Positions 1-10,693 of a stretch of DNA of 54,732 nucleotides are shown here, piece by piece. Origin of the DNA: Branchiostoma floridae. Its lineage: Eukaryota > Chordata > Leptocardii > Amphioxiformes > Branchiostomatidae. The notes below the pieces were generated by a model, which was not told the origin of the DNA, made no database searches, and saw nothing but the letters and a program-made list of their open reading frames with translations. The position numbers were made by a program, and so were the translations under genes. The stretch covers positions 12,340,169 through 12,394,900 of the forward strand of contig NC_049988.1 of assembly GCF_000003815.2 (NCBI RefSeq). The letters run 5' to 3'. Each line of letters opens with the position of its first letter. Position 1 is the stretch's first letter.

Positions 1-233
1 GCTATCGTCGCTCTCATACCTTCATAAGTTGCGCCATTTTATTCCTGAGATAGACCCGAACCAACATTGCTTCGTTTTTTTCGTTTTTCCTTTCAGGGAT
101 CAGTACAAGACTTTCAAATGTGATCTTACTAGTGACATATGTATTTAGGTGAATTCTTGAACCCTTGATTAGACATAGATATACAACGAAAGGGTAAGGA
201 AATAGATGTGTTTGTTTGCGTGTGTTTCTGCAG

Positions 234-511
234 CTGAAGATGACCTGCATACTCCCTGGTACAAGGAGCCGCTGTACCTGGCACTCGTGTGTACCGGCTG
301 TGCTGTAGGTGTGACCATCGCTGTGGTGGCACTGATGTGTTACTACAAGAACAACAGACACGCCCGTCAGAGGAAACATCACATCGCTGATGATGGCGAC
401 GGAAATGGGTTAGAGCCCGTCCATCTGCAGGAGCTGCGCGGGGAGGCGAACAAACCGTTTGACGATCGTCAGCCGGTCCAGATCAACTTCGTCGCTCCGA
501 TGTACCAGTAG
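234..511 (+). CDS. C-terminal exon of an unidentified single-pass membrane protein (partial)
   Basis: The last coding exon begins after a TTTCTGCAG acceptor in phase 1 and runs to a TAG at 509-511. It encodes a short extracellular stub (EDDLHTPWYKEP), one strongly hydrophobic segment of about 24 residues, a basic stop-transfer stretch (YYKNNRHARQRKHH) and a cytosolic tail of about 50 residues ending in FVAPMYQ. This is the topology of a type I membrane protein, with the ectodomain encoded upstream of the window. It is not the tail of the integrin on the other strand and does not resemble the p24 tails that follow. I do not recognise the family. An ATG at 206 lies before the acceptor and is not taken as a start. 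Confidence 0.6.
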
Positions 512-1999
512 GAACATTTGCTGTAGAAATATCTAAGGTTAAACGTAATAAGTGTGTTTTTGGTTTGTATCCAGCAGAGGTTTTGTAATACTGTTACAGT
601 GACATAGTTGTTTGTGCTTGGATCAAAATAAGTTAAGTTAAATCACTATTTGGGCTTGAATGACTCCATCGTGTGTGTAGTAACGTTATGTATGTTTCCT
701 GGTTGTATTCAGCAGTTTTTGTAACACTATAGTTATAACAGTGACATAGTTGTTTTTGCTAGGTTCAAAATAAGTTAAGTTGAATCACTGTTACCCTTGT
801 TCAACTTGAACGTATTGTTCCGTTGTTTTGTTCTTTTACAAGCGTCTGACCACCAAGGTCAAATTTGATTTTTTTTAACGTGTGCAGATCTAAATATGGG
901 AGGTGGTCAAGATATCGATGGTAGCGATTTTACTCAGTCAATGAGATCTTGCTCCATTATACTGTTGGTGGTAGTACCACCCAGCTACGTTTGATCACTT
1001 AGTGACGTGAACCCTTATGAAGGATGCCTGTGTGTGAATTTCTTGTGAATTGTGTTTTATGACTAAGTCTAGCATAACAGTACTAGTTTTTGAAGCGTGA
1101 CTAGACATGTAGTAGTTCACACTGCCATTGTGCATGTATGCAATAGGACCCTTTTAATTAATGATCAATGATCAATCTTACTATATTTTTTCTGGTGATG
1201 GTAGACCGTGATTGTCCCTAAATTGATAATATAGAATCTGATACACCGATAGATACATGTAACGTTACTTACTCTCGCATATGCACAGAACAATGTTGGC
1301 AATATGACACTCTGCACGATTTTGCATTTGACTATGTGCACTTAAATTGCATTTCTAAATGAGTTGGAACGTTACGAAAATCACCAGACTCTTTTATTTT
1401 GTCAGTTGCTTATAGATAGAAGTCTTTACAATAGAAACATGTTTATACCACGGGTCTTCATATGTCTTTGAGCAATCACAAAACACGTTTTTGTGTATCT
1501 TTTTGTCATGAAATCTTATGTAGATATCAAGAATTTCTCCCTGACTAAAATCATTTTCCTACAAACATATCGGGGATACTACTAGTATGTCACGAATACT
1601 CAAAATGGACACCAGAACTTAACACTTCACTTAGCAGCATCATTTTAGTGTATCTTTCCGTTTGTTTGTCTGTGGGCATGTTTCAGACTTAAAGTGAAAA
1701 GAATTGAAATCTCTGATTGCCTTGTTTGTTCGACCTGTTGTACTTTAATGCGGAGAAACTAACTATGTCAACGAGGCAATGGTTTGAAAGTTAGAAAGAG
1801 GCAAGACTGCTGCAATTTGATATCAAGTCGATAGGGGCGCTACTCACCGTCGCCCTTCAGATATAGGGACTTCTCGCCTCTAGTTTTAACGGATGAGCTC
1901 ACATGACAAAGAACTGTTGATACTGGTGCCATACATTTGTCATATTCCACCCCTCCAAACCTCCCGAATGAAATAACCCTAATTATGGACGAGTAAACA
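512..1999. other. 3' UTR/intergenic stretch with a diverged duplication
   Basis: No coding potential is seen. Two diverged direct copies of about 85 bp occupy roughly 562-647 and 703-789. They share CAGTGACATAGTTGTTT and CAAAATAAGTTAAGTT blocks. No clear AATAAA follows the stop at 511. The remainder is AT-rich sequence up to the gap. Confidence 0.5.
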
Positions 2000-2293
2000 N
2001 NNNNNNNNNNNNNNNNNNNNNNNNNNNNNNNNNNNNNNNNNNNNNNNNNNNNNNNNNNNNNNNNNNNNNNNNNNNNNNNNNNNNNNNNNNNNNNNNNNNN
2101 NNNNNNNNNNNNNNNNNNNNNNNNNNNNNNNNNNNNNNNNNNNNNNNNNNNNNNNNNNNNNNNNNNNNNNNNNNNNNNNNNNNNNNNNNNNNNNNNNNNN
2201 NNNNNNNNNNNNNNNNNNNNNNNNNNNNNNNNNNNNNNNNNNNNNNNNNNNNNNNNNNNNNNNNNNNNNNNNNNNNNNNNNNNNNNNNNNNNN
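2000..2293. other. Assembly gap (N run)
   Basis: 294 consecutive undetermined bases. It lies immediately upstream of exon 2 of the first TMED-like gene, whose signal-peptide exon is not found in the surrounding readable sequence, so exon 1 probably falls here. Confidence 0.95.
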
Positions 2294-2653
2294 CTACCCA
2301 ACTAACCAGTGGCTATTATCCAGGCCTAGCCCTGGTAACACTTTTTAAGCTACATGTATAATTACCAGGTTTCCAATTCCACTAGACGGGGATTGCCCTG
2401 CGACCTTGCTACGAACTAACTCGAATTGAAACCCCTGACTTGGAATATCATACAAATTTAAAATTCTGAATGAAAAGACTATTAAAAAACGTAAAAGAGT
2501 AGTGATTTAATCTATAGAATCACCCGAACACCCGATCTTTGTCTAACCGCTCGGTCGCAACGAGGTCGCAGAGACGTCGCCGCCTATTGGAATGGGGTTA
2601 TGATTGCGTAGTACACCACTGAAGCACTAACTCCTCCTGTGTGTTCTGTACAG

Positions 2654-4811
2654 GTGCTAAGGGGATATGGCACGGACCAAAATATAGTCATGAAAATGTT
2701 CGACCCGAATGAAGAAGAGATAGCTGAGCGGATAGGTAATTCCGGGGAAGAAGAGCGAGACCTTGGAGAAAGAGATAATCTTTGTAAGCTGACAATGTTC
2801 TTTTAAATTAGACATATATGATCAAATATTTAATTCATATCAAACCCCGAAGACAACCATACTCGTGATACGATGCACTGATGTAGGTAGGCGTGAGTCA
2901 GGAACGTGAATCACGTGATATTGTAACAGTGACAATAACCATATGCTGTAATTAACGATAATTGATAGTAATCGTTTCTTTTGTTGTAAATTACCTTCAG
3001 GTTTGGCATTTCTATGGGCTTTTTTTTTATCAAGATAGGATAATCACTGATTCTTTGTATGAAATCTTTATCAATGGAACAAGCTTGTACTAATTTTCTT
3101 ACTGCTATCACTGTATGGTACACAAAGGGTACATGTGTATGGTTTAAGTTTGAGTTTATTACGATCTATAATGCTGGACCTAGCAGCGCAGTTTGGACTA
3201 ATGCTTGTAGCCTTTTACAGCATAAACTTACATAGCTGAAATTTTGCGAAAATTTTCTCTGGTACTCGATTGATCATTTTGACTCCCAGTGGGGGCCTTT
3301 GCGCCTCGTTGAAAATCGAAAAATCTTGAGATTTATTCTAAAATCTTGAGATTTAGTGGTAAATCTTGAGATGTTACGAATCAATTATAAGATTTTTCAT
3401 GAGAACCTTGATATCTTTTTATTAAGTCTCAAGATTCTCTCAAAAGGTCTCAATATTTTTTTCAAGACACTTTCAAAGCATCTCAAGATGCTTCTGAAAA
3501 ATCTCAAGATACAAAATGTTTCTTAGTAATTCTAAACGTCTCAAGATTTATAATGCAATCTTCACAGAAATGTTAGGTTACATTCTGTTTTTCTTCACTA
3601 TTCTTGACCTTATGGTTCTTTGAGTGCAGTAAGTTTGTATTAATCAATGATATTTATGCCAAATCACCAGCTCTGGGTACCTACAGGATTTGTTTCTACA
3701 ACTTGGATAATCTGTTCAGCCGGCTGGTAGACCTGAACGTGCGTGTGAACAGTGTGGACTGGTTTGAGTACAAAGAACACCTCCCGGAGGACACGTTAGA
3801 GGACCTGGACAAGAGTCGCATCGTCGTAAGTTCAGTTACTATAGTTTGGAATAAAATTATTAATACATCTGCTTTGCACATGTCCCATGAGTCACATAAC
3901 ATAAGTTAAAGTGTATTCCGATAGTCTTAGCTACCATAATGGTTTTTGCTTCCGACAAATTATGAATTTATTGACGTGTGTCGATGAGAAAAAGACGACC
4001 AGGACGTGATTCCACTGTCGCTGATCTACGTAAATGAAGTTTAGTATGTACGATCTTTCATCTTTGGACAAGGCCTGTAATATCAGTTAGTAGAAGAATG
4101 TTAACCCTGGTTGAACGATATCCAGTTCAGCAATCATCACTGTTTTCTTTTGTGTAGCTGGATGTTGATTAATCCTAGTTTCTGTCTAGTGAGCAAGCCT
4201 CTACGAAATTCAGTCAAACATGTGTTTTGTTGGATACTAATATCTGTTTTTTTTATTCACAACAAAGACATGCAAAATGACAGACGACGTTTCGATACGC
4301 ATATGTCACCTTCCTCACTGACAGACGGTCACCAAAATTTTACTGAATAAAGATACTCTTTTTACACAACCAATGCTTTATTCTCACCAACGTTTCGGTT
4401 CACATTGTACTGCAGCATAGGTGTCGCTGCTCACAGTTCAGATGCGGTCACAAAACGTAAAGTGTTTACATATGTACAGACAAGTTATATTTATATGTCA
4501 AATATTTACGATGCGGTTCTAAACGCAAAGGAGTGTAAAACATCCATAACAGTTGTCACGGATCTATTTTTATGTACCAGGAGTCCCTGGACAGGCTGCT
4601 CGGTTCCCTCGACCACGTAAAACTACAAGCGACCAGGAGCAGACTAAGTCTGACTGTAGACTCTCTGAGAGCGGAGGCGAGCGTCAGCTATGTGGACCAC
4701 ATGGCACTGCTGAGCTGCCTGCTCATCATAGGGTCAGGGCTCATGCAGGTCTACTTCGTTAGAAAGCTGTTTGAAACACCGAATGTTCGGGGCACAACCA
4801 ACAAGGCGTGA
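2654..4811 (+). CDS. TMED6-like: TMED6-like p24 cargo receptor, copy 1 (exon 1 missing)
   Basis: Exons are 2654-2783, 3671-3825 and 4581-4811, with phases 0/1/0 and clean AG/GT borders (CAG|GTGCTAAGG, CTT|gtaagc, GTC|gtaagt). They encode 171 residues: the back half of the GOLD domain including the second disulfide cysteine (GTYRICFYNL), a membrane-proximal helix, one transmembrane segment and a short tail (FVRKLFETPNVRGTTNKA). p24 proteins cycle between ER and Golgi in COPI/COPII vesicles and select cargo. The exon with signal peptide and first cysteine is absent and probably lies in the gap at 2000-2293. It is closest to copy 2: exons 3 and 4 have identical lengths (155 and 231 nt). There is no classical C-terminal KKxx signal. 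Confidence 0.85.
3321..3550. repeat. Cluster of ATCTTGAGAT decamers that switches strand half way
   Basis: AAATCTTGAGAT starts at 3321, 3341 and 3361, an exact 20-bp period. Its reverse complement, (A)TCTCAAGAT, then appears around 3427, 3480, 3501 and 3539. The block therefore has direct repeats in one half and inverted ones in the other. It lies in intron 2 (between exons 2 and 3) of TMED copy 1. Confidence 0.7.
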
Positions 4812-6990
4812 TATGGGGTTCCGTATAATGAAGGTCGACATGTTAAAAGAAAGAGTCTGTCTGTCTGTCAATTTTGTACCTCAAACATGGTTAGAAGATG
4901 AAATGCACGTCATTGTTTGTTGTACCATGTAGGTTAATTGTAGAAATATACTATATTTAGTTGCTACGGTGGAAACTGGATTCCCTAACTTTAGACATAT
5001 GAGTAGCACTGACAAATTCATATTCTTCATACGTTTTGACAAACTGACTATTGCTAAATCCATACAGGCTTACATTTTCATCATTGCCAAGAAGCGAGAA
5101 GAAGCCGAACTGCTGTGTTAGACTAGATGTGTGATACATTTATACGTTACATGTTTTGTCTTTGTTGTGATCTGTACTTAGCTCGGTTGGACAAAAATGT
5201 ACAATAAAAGTCTTCATACATTCGTACATTGTAATAGCAATGAATGCGATGTTTGCCTGAGCTAAAAAGTGGACATTATTCTCGTCCTCTTGTATTCATT
5301 GGGGTAGGTTGGTTTTGGAAGAAAAAGACAACACGATATTATTGATTATTTTTATTTCGTTTATTTCTTTGTTTTATCTGTTTTCGTTTATTCACTTGTT
5401 TGCAGTAAGGTTTTATTACGATCACAGCATTTAAAATCGATTCTAGAAGTAGGACATGGCAAGTGATTTACCAAAAATCTACATGTATTTGCGTCTTTTA
5501 TCGGTCATGCGAGACCATGTGTGTACATGCGTCTGTGTGTTTTCTCTTCCATTAAACTCTATTTGTATGGAACATGCACTCGTTTGCAAGTTTTTGTTAT
5601 AAACGTCTGCTTTCTCCTGTAACGTTATATAGGTATGTTTTATCGAAAATATACTATTTCATATGTCTTATTTCATGGGATGGTGCTTTGCAAAAAGATG
5701 TATACGTAGCGAAACTTTAACCATGGAATGAGATATTCAAGAAATATAAAATTCATATCGGAAAATTGTATTTCTTACCCATACAATAGCCACAATATAG
5801 TAGTATCGAGCGTCTTGTGATCACCAAGACACCACAAAATCCCAAGTCTGTTGCAATTTTGGAAAAGACCAACAGGTGGCACTGTTTGATATAGGTGAAT
5901 ACTCACTAAATCATGTCAAAGATTATTGTGTTCGGAAGAACAGACTTCGGTGTCTTAAATTTGAAACGATGACAGAAGAATCAATTAAACGTTACACCGT
6001 TTCTTTCTTTAAATGGCCAATTACATTATAAGCTAGAGTTAAAGGGGGGAAAGAACATTTTACATTATGCAAAACTACAAAAACCCCGCCCACATTTTTC
6101 AGCACTGGATTCCCACCAGCAGCCAAACAAAACAGACTAGGTATCTGCTAGGGTCGGTCGGATTAACGACAAGACAACTAAGAATCATTTGTAAGAACAT
6201 AAGAATCGTAAAGAAGTTTTCTTCACTCGAAATATAACGCACCTGTCAGTTGTCTGACTCTAACTATCTTTTGTGTATGAAGAATGTGTATTTCGTTACA
6301 TAATAGAATACCCAAACGATAGTTGTCTCACTCTATCCATTGTGTATGAAGAATGGAAGTTCTCCTTGCCTAACAGTAGATGACGCACTTATATTCAAAC
6401 TACGTCTAGTAACTTTTAATGATATTCTTAGACATTTAGACTTAGATTTGCTTTTCATAGAGTCAAGAAAATTGCATATGGAGTCAAGAAAAGTTGGTAG
6501 TTGTATCCTAAGGGACATATCAATTTCAGAGCAAAAGAGTGATAATGTTGTCGGTGTTCACCATCTATTTGCATATCAGGGGGAAATATTCCTTTTATCT
6601 ATCTATGCGATAACGTCTTACATCATTTAAGAGCTGTAGCTCAAATATTATTTGTTTGAAATTATATAGGACAGGTCCTTTTCACATAACCATGTTTCGA
6701 TTCCATGTCAGCAACATCAGCAATATCTCAAAACAAGCCAAGGTGTCTAATAACATATGTCTCTAAAATGATAATACACCCCTCCCCTCCCTATATGGAA
6801 TAATCCTAATTGTCTCTTTAAGTATTCAGCTGACCTCCCGATGTTCTATATGGAATAACCCTAATTGTCTTCGAAAATAGTCTGCTGACTAACAAAGCCG
6901 GTTTTTCATGTTCCGATGTTCTTTTAAGTAGATCAACAATCCCCTCACACAGTATTCTGCAACACTCGAGGAGCACGAGACATCACCAAG
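4812..6990. other. Intergenic region between TMED copies 1 and 2
   Basis: Holds the copy 1 3' UTR, with an AATAAA at 5203-5208 about 390 bases after the stop, and otherwise AT-rich sequence. No additional coding exon is recognised. The short block ATATGGAATAAYCCTAATTG occurs twice, around 6793 and 6848. Confidence 0.5.
5203..5208 (+). terminator. Candidate poly(A) signal for TMED copy 1
   Basis: AATAAA in TACAATAAAAGTC, about 390 bases downstream of the TGA. It is the only canonical hexamer soon after the stop. Confidence 0.5.
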
Positions 6991-9628
6991 ATGAGTCCTG
7001 TTCGGTTTTTCGTATTCTGTGCGATGATCGCTGTCGGTGCTGGAAACGTAGAGTTGAGTGAAAGACTAGATGAGCATAACCAAAAAATGGAACCCCAGAA
7101 TAGGGAAGTGTTCTTCCACGTAGCTATCGAAATCCCGCCCAGAAAGATGGAATGCTTCTTCCAACATGTGGGTGAAAATGCCGAGCTGAAAGTCAACTTC
7201 ATGGTAAGAAAGTATATTGGGTTTTCTTTGAGTTCTTAATTCTTTTTCAATCGTTTGTAAATATAGTGAAAGTCCGAGTTCCGTAGATTGTTTGCTCTGT
7301 TTATATCCAGTAATCTCCGTTTTTATCTAGTCGTAGAGATTGAATTGTATTTGGATTGGAAACCTCTTATATCACTTCAAGCTATCTATTGAGGTAACTC
7401 TTGTTTCCCTCTTAGGCTATCGTCACATTATTTTCATTCCATTTCACACATGTTCATTTCACATTTCCAAACCGGGGCCCGGTGTGGCTATTAGTGGAAA
7501 CGAAAAATAGAAATGAGTACGTATAAATGTGCACAAACTATTATCTTATGTGGGGAAAAATCTTCCAGCCTTGAGCGTTTATTTCGTGTTATTTATGTAT
7601 TATGTGTTTTGTAGGTTTGGAGGGNNNNNNNNNNNNNNNNNNNNNNNNNNNNNNNNNNNNNNNNNNNNNNNNNNNNNNNNNNNNNNNNNNNNNNNNNNNN
7701 NNNNNNNNNNNNNNNNNNNNNNNNGCGTTTATTTCGTGTTATTTATGTATTATGTGTTTTGTAGGTTTTGGAGGGAGCCGCGATCGACCAAAATATTGTG
7801 ATGAAAATGTGGGACCCAAATGGCGAAGAAATCGAGAAAAGAGCGGGTTCTTCTGGGGACGTGGAGCTCCACATGGAGGATGGTCACGGTGTGTATTATT
7901 TAATATTTCTTGTGATGATATTCATGATACATGCCATATCTTATAAGCAAATATATGATATTTTCCCCCACAATACCTTCACACACCACAGAGAATGAAA
8001 TTTTCCAATAGTATTACGCAGGATATCCTGGTATCATGAGCTGCTGGCATGTATGTGTAGACAACAAATGGAGGGGGGGTCATATTCGGTGAGAATGCCT
8101 TATACATGTAGTCTGTTTGTGTATATCGTTGCTTGTGTGAACAGCGTTTTCATGGTTTTGGTTATGAGTAGGTATTCATTGACACGAAATGCAAAGCAAC
8201 ATGTTGCAGCGAAATTTAACGACCACGTTTTTTTTTTTTTGCGATAAAATGTAGCTTATGTGAAGAATTGTTGTATACTGGAGCCCCTAGTAGCTTGTTT
8301 TGGAACTGCCAAATGATTTTCTTTTGAACTAAGAAATGGTATGACCCCGAGAACAGAGAAGAATCTAAGTCATAAAATTATAATTTTTTTTTATTTACTT
8401 ATATTTTTGTCTCTCCAACAGCGCATGGTACCTACAAGTTTTGCCTCTACAACCTGGACAAAATCTTCAAAAAAGCAGTGGACTTTAACGTGCAGTTAAC
8501 CAGCGTAGACTGGCGGGAGTACAAGGACAATCTACCAGAAGATATAATGGAAGACCTGGACAAAACCCATATGACAGTAAGTTCATCTACATTTTTATGA
8601 TCAAAACAACTCTCTGTAGAACTATCCACAACATGCCCAAATACAATTCCATTGGTACAACTGGATAAAAACGGAAATTTACTTCCGGACGTTTCGAGTG
8701 ACATCCATCATTTTTCTTCAGCGTCACTAAAATGAACTGGTGGGAAAAAATTCAATACAAGTATATCTAACTAGAAAAAGTTTTTAGCAACAGCCGAAAG
8801 TTCAGTCTTAGGTGGAAGGGCTGCCATCCAGCCTTCCGGATAGTCCTACAGAGAAGCAATGAATCGCTTGAGGGCGCTTTTTTTATCAAGTTTTGCTCGA
8901 TTCAAGAACAGCCAAAGTTGTACCACATTGTGCCCTCTCCCACCATTTCTCATCATCATTTGAAGCTGCGTTGCCAGTATTTTGTTGTTTTTACACTTGT
9001 TGTATTTTGTTGTTGTTTTTTCGATCATGGTTTTGCATAATGTTCCAATTGCAAAGTAAAGAGTTACATAAGTTCAATTCACATCGCAAAGAGATCAATC
9101 AACCAATCTCTATTGCACGAGAATTGTACGGGTACAATGTATGACAACTTCGAGAGTAATAGTGATAATAGTAATACATGTAAAGAACCGTCTAGTGAAG
9201 TGGGGGGGGTGAACTATTGGTTTTAATTCACTTATACGTTTACTACAAAGGATCAGTGGCATTGTGGAGTTAGCTTATTTGGAAGTGTACCATTATCATT
9301 ACTCCAGTTGTAGCTGATAGTATATATATATATATATATATATATATCTTTAAAATTTTACTAAATTCATGCAAATCTGTATCTTTCTGTCCAATAGGAA
9401 TCCTTCACTAGACTGCACAGAATCTTCAGAGTGGTGGCCCTGCAAATCGAGGTGATCAAGCGGCGGATGTTCGCAGACTTCCTGACCGTGAAGTCGAACT
9501 TGACCTACGTTGACCGTCTGGGCCTGCTCAACTGCATGGTCATCATCGGATCGGGGATGGTGCAGGTCTTCTTCGTGAGAAAGATGTTCGAGACACCGAA
9601 TGTCCGCGGTTCAACCAACAAGACGTGA
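6991..9628 (+). CDS. TMED6-like: TMED6-like p24 cargo receptor, copy 2 (complete)
   Basis: Exons are 6991-7203, 7765-7888, 8422-8576 and 9398-9628: 723 nt, 240 aa, the length I recall for vertebrate TMED6. Residues 1 to about 18 form a signal peptide. The GOLD domain follows, with C55 (RKMECFFQ) and C120 (GTYKFCLYNL) as the expected disulfide pair. A helical stalk leads to a transmembrane segment near 207-224 and a tail with a VFFVRK motif followed by FETPNVRGSTNKT. Family role: cargo selection in early secretory vesicles. The ATG was chosen because it opens the signal peptide. Assignment to p24 is firm. Assignment to the TMED6 branch rests on the long stalk, the tail position of YF/FF-x-R/K-K-x-F and the length. 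A sequence gap with a false duplication lies just before exon 2. Confidence 0.9.
7575..7774. other. 100-base N gap with the same flank on both sides (assembly artefact)
   Basis: N run 7625-7724. The 50 bases before the gap and the 51 bases after it are the same sequence: the end of intron 1 plus the first bases of exon 2. The left copy lacks one T (GTAGGTTTGGAGGG against GTAGGTTTTGGAGGG). This is what unmerged overlapping contig ends look like. Only the right copy joins the open exon. Confidence 0.85.
9320..9348. repeat. (AT)n microsatellite
   Basis: Uninterrupted TA dinucleotides in intron 3 of TMED copy 2, shortly before the acceptor at 9397. A similar (AT)n tract lies at about 12987-13009 in intron 3 of copy 3. 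Confidence 0.8.
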
Positions 9629-10693
9629 TAGCAGTCATGTAACGTACTAGGTTAAAGTAACTGTGAACACGGGTCACAAAGGTGCTGGTAATTATAACGA
9701 TGCTAACAAGGATGTATACGTACGTACGTACGCGCGTGGTGTATATGGTAAATGCTCAACTTTTTCCCGAGAGTTAAAAAACACATTCAGTAATCATTTT
9801 CTGCGACATATCTGCCTAGATGTACTCAGTTCTAATGAATGAATAATACCTGCAGAGGCGGTTTACTGTACCAGGTTAGAATTCGAAGTATCAGTAACAA
9901 CGCTGAAGCGCAAATGGTGACTATACGATAAGTTAAATGCAAACATGCATATGTAGTGGAATCTTAACAAGGATCAAGTACATTGACCTGTTATGTAATT
10001 TTACCACATTACCACGTGTTCGATCACACACTTATAAAGATTTAAGAATGTAAGAATTTTAACAACATTCATACCGTGCTACATGACATATTGCGGACTG
10101 TAATTCTATATTTTACATGTTTTAGTGTCATAAGATTTCCCAATAAGGTGAAGATCTCCAGGTCATACGAAAATTCCCATGTATTGTAATTATCGGTGCC
10201 ACTATAACAAAGTGTATACGTAGGTCTGACAATTTCAATATCCCCCAAAGATGCCACTTCATGTTAGAGCAGATGTGAGTACAATAAGCAGTAATTGGAC
10301 TGCCAACTGTTGTACAATTTGTGCGGGTACATTGTCACCGTATGATAATGATGAATGTAGTATATACTCTTTTGAAATAAACTTCTATCTCGTAATCATT
10401 CAGAAATGCTTCATGACAATTTTTGCACTGTCTGATTTCTCATTTTAATGATAATTGTTGAGAAACAAACAATGACATCTATAAATGGTTAAAGTGTGAT
10501 ACGTAGCTGTTAGTATATATATATAGTCGTTTAACATTCAAATCTCCCGCCAAGCACGCGATGATGTCATACATGTGTATTCACCCCACCAGGTAGGTTG
10601 AATGTTACCTGTGTGCAATGACCCGTTAAGGTAGGATTACATTTCACCCGCCGTGTACACGTAGAGTTATACTTCCGGGCACACGCGTCGAAA
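9629..10693. other. Intergenic region between TMED copies 2 and 3
   Basis: AT-rich non-coding sequence. It contains a short run of ACGT tetramers near 9718-9731. No canonical AATAAA lies near the copy 2 stop. A TATATATATA stretch at about 10514 sits 180 bases before the copy 3 ATG, but I cannot show that it acts as a promoter. Confidence 0.4.

Noticed and set aside
1840-2301. Minus-strand open frame spanning the N gap
   Set aside because: Open only because N codons cannot be stops.
3321-3372. CRISPR-like array (12-bp repeats every 20 bp)
   Set aside because: Animal intron, repeats and spacers far too short, and the later copies are inverted.
7529-7946. Two + strand open frames running across the N run before TMED copy 2 exon 2
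   Set aside because: They bridge undetermined bases and the duplicated flank. The true exon starts at 7765.
10251-10448. Short + strand open frame between TMED copies 2 and 3
   Set aside because: No motif, no splice context, AT-rich composition; likely chance.
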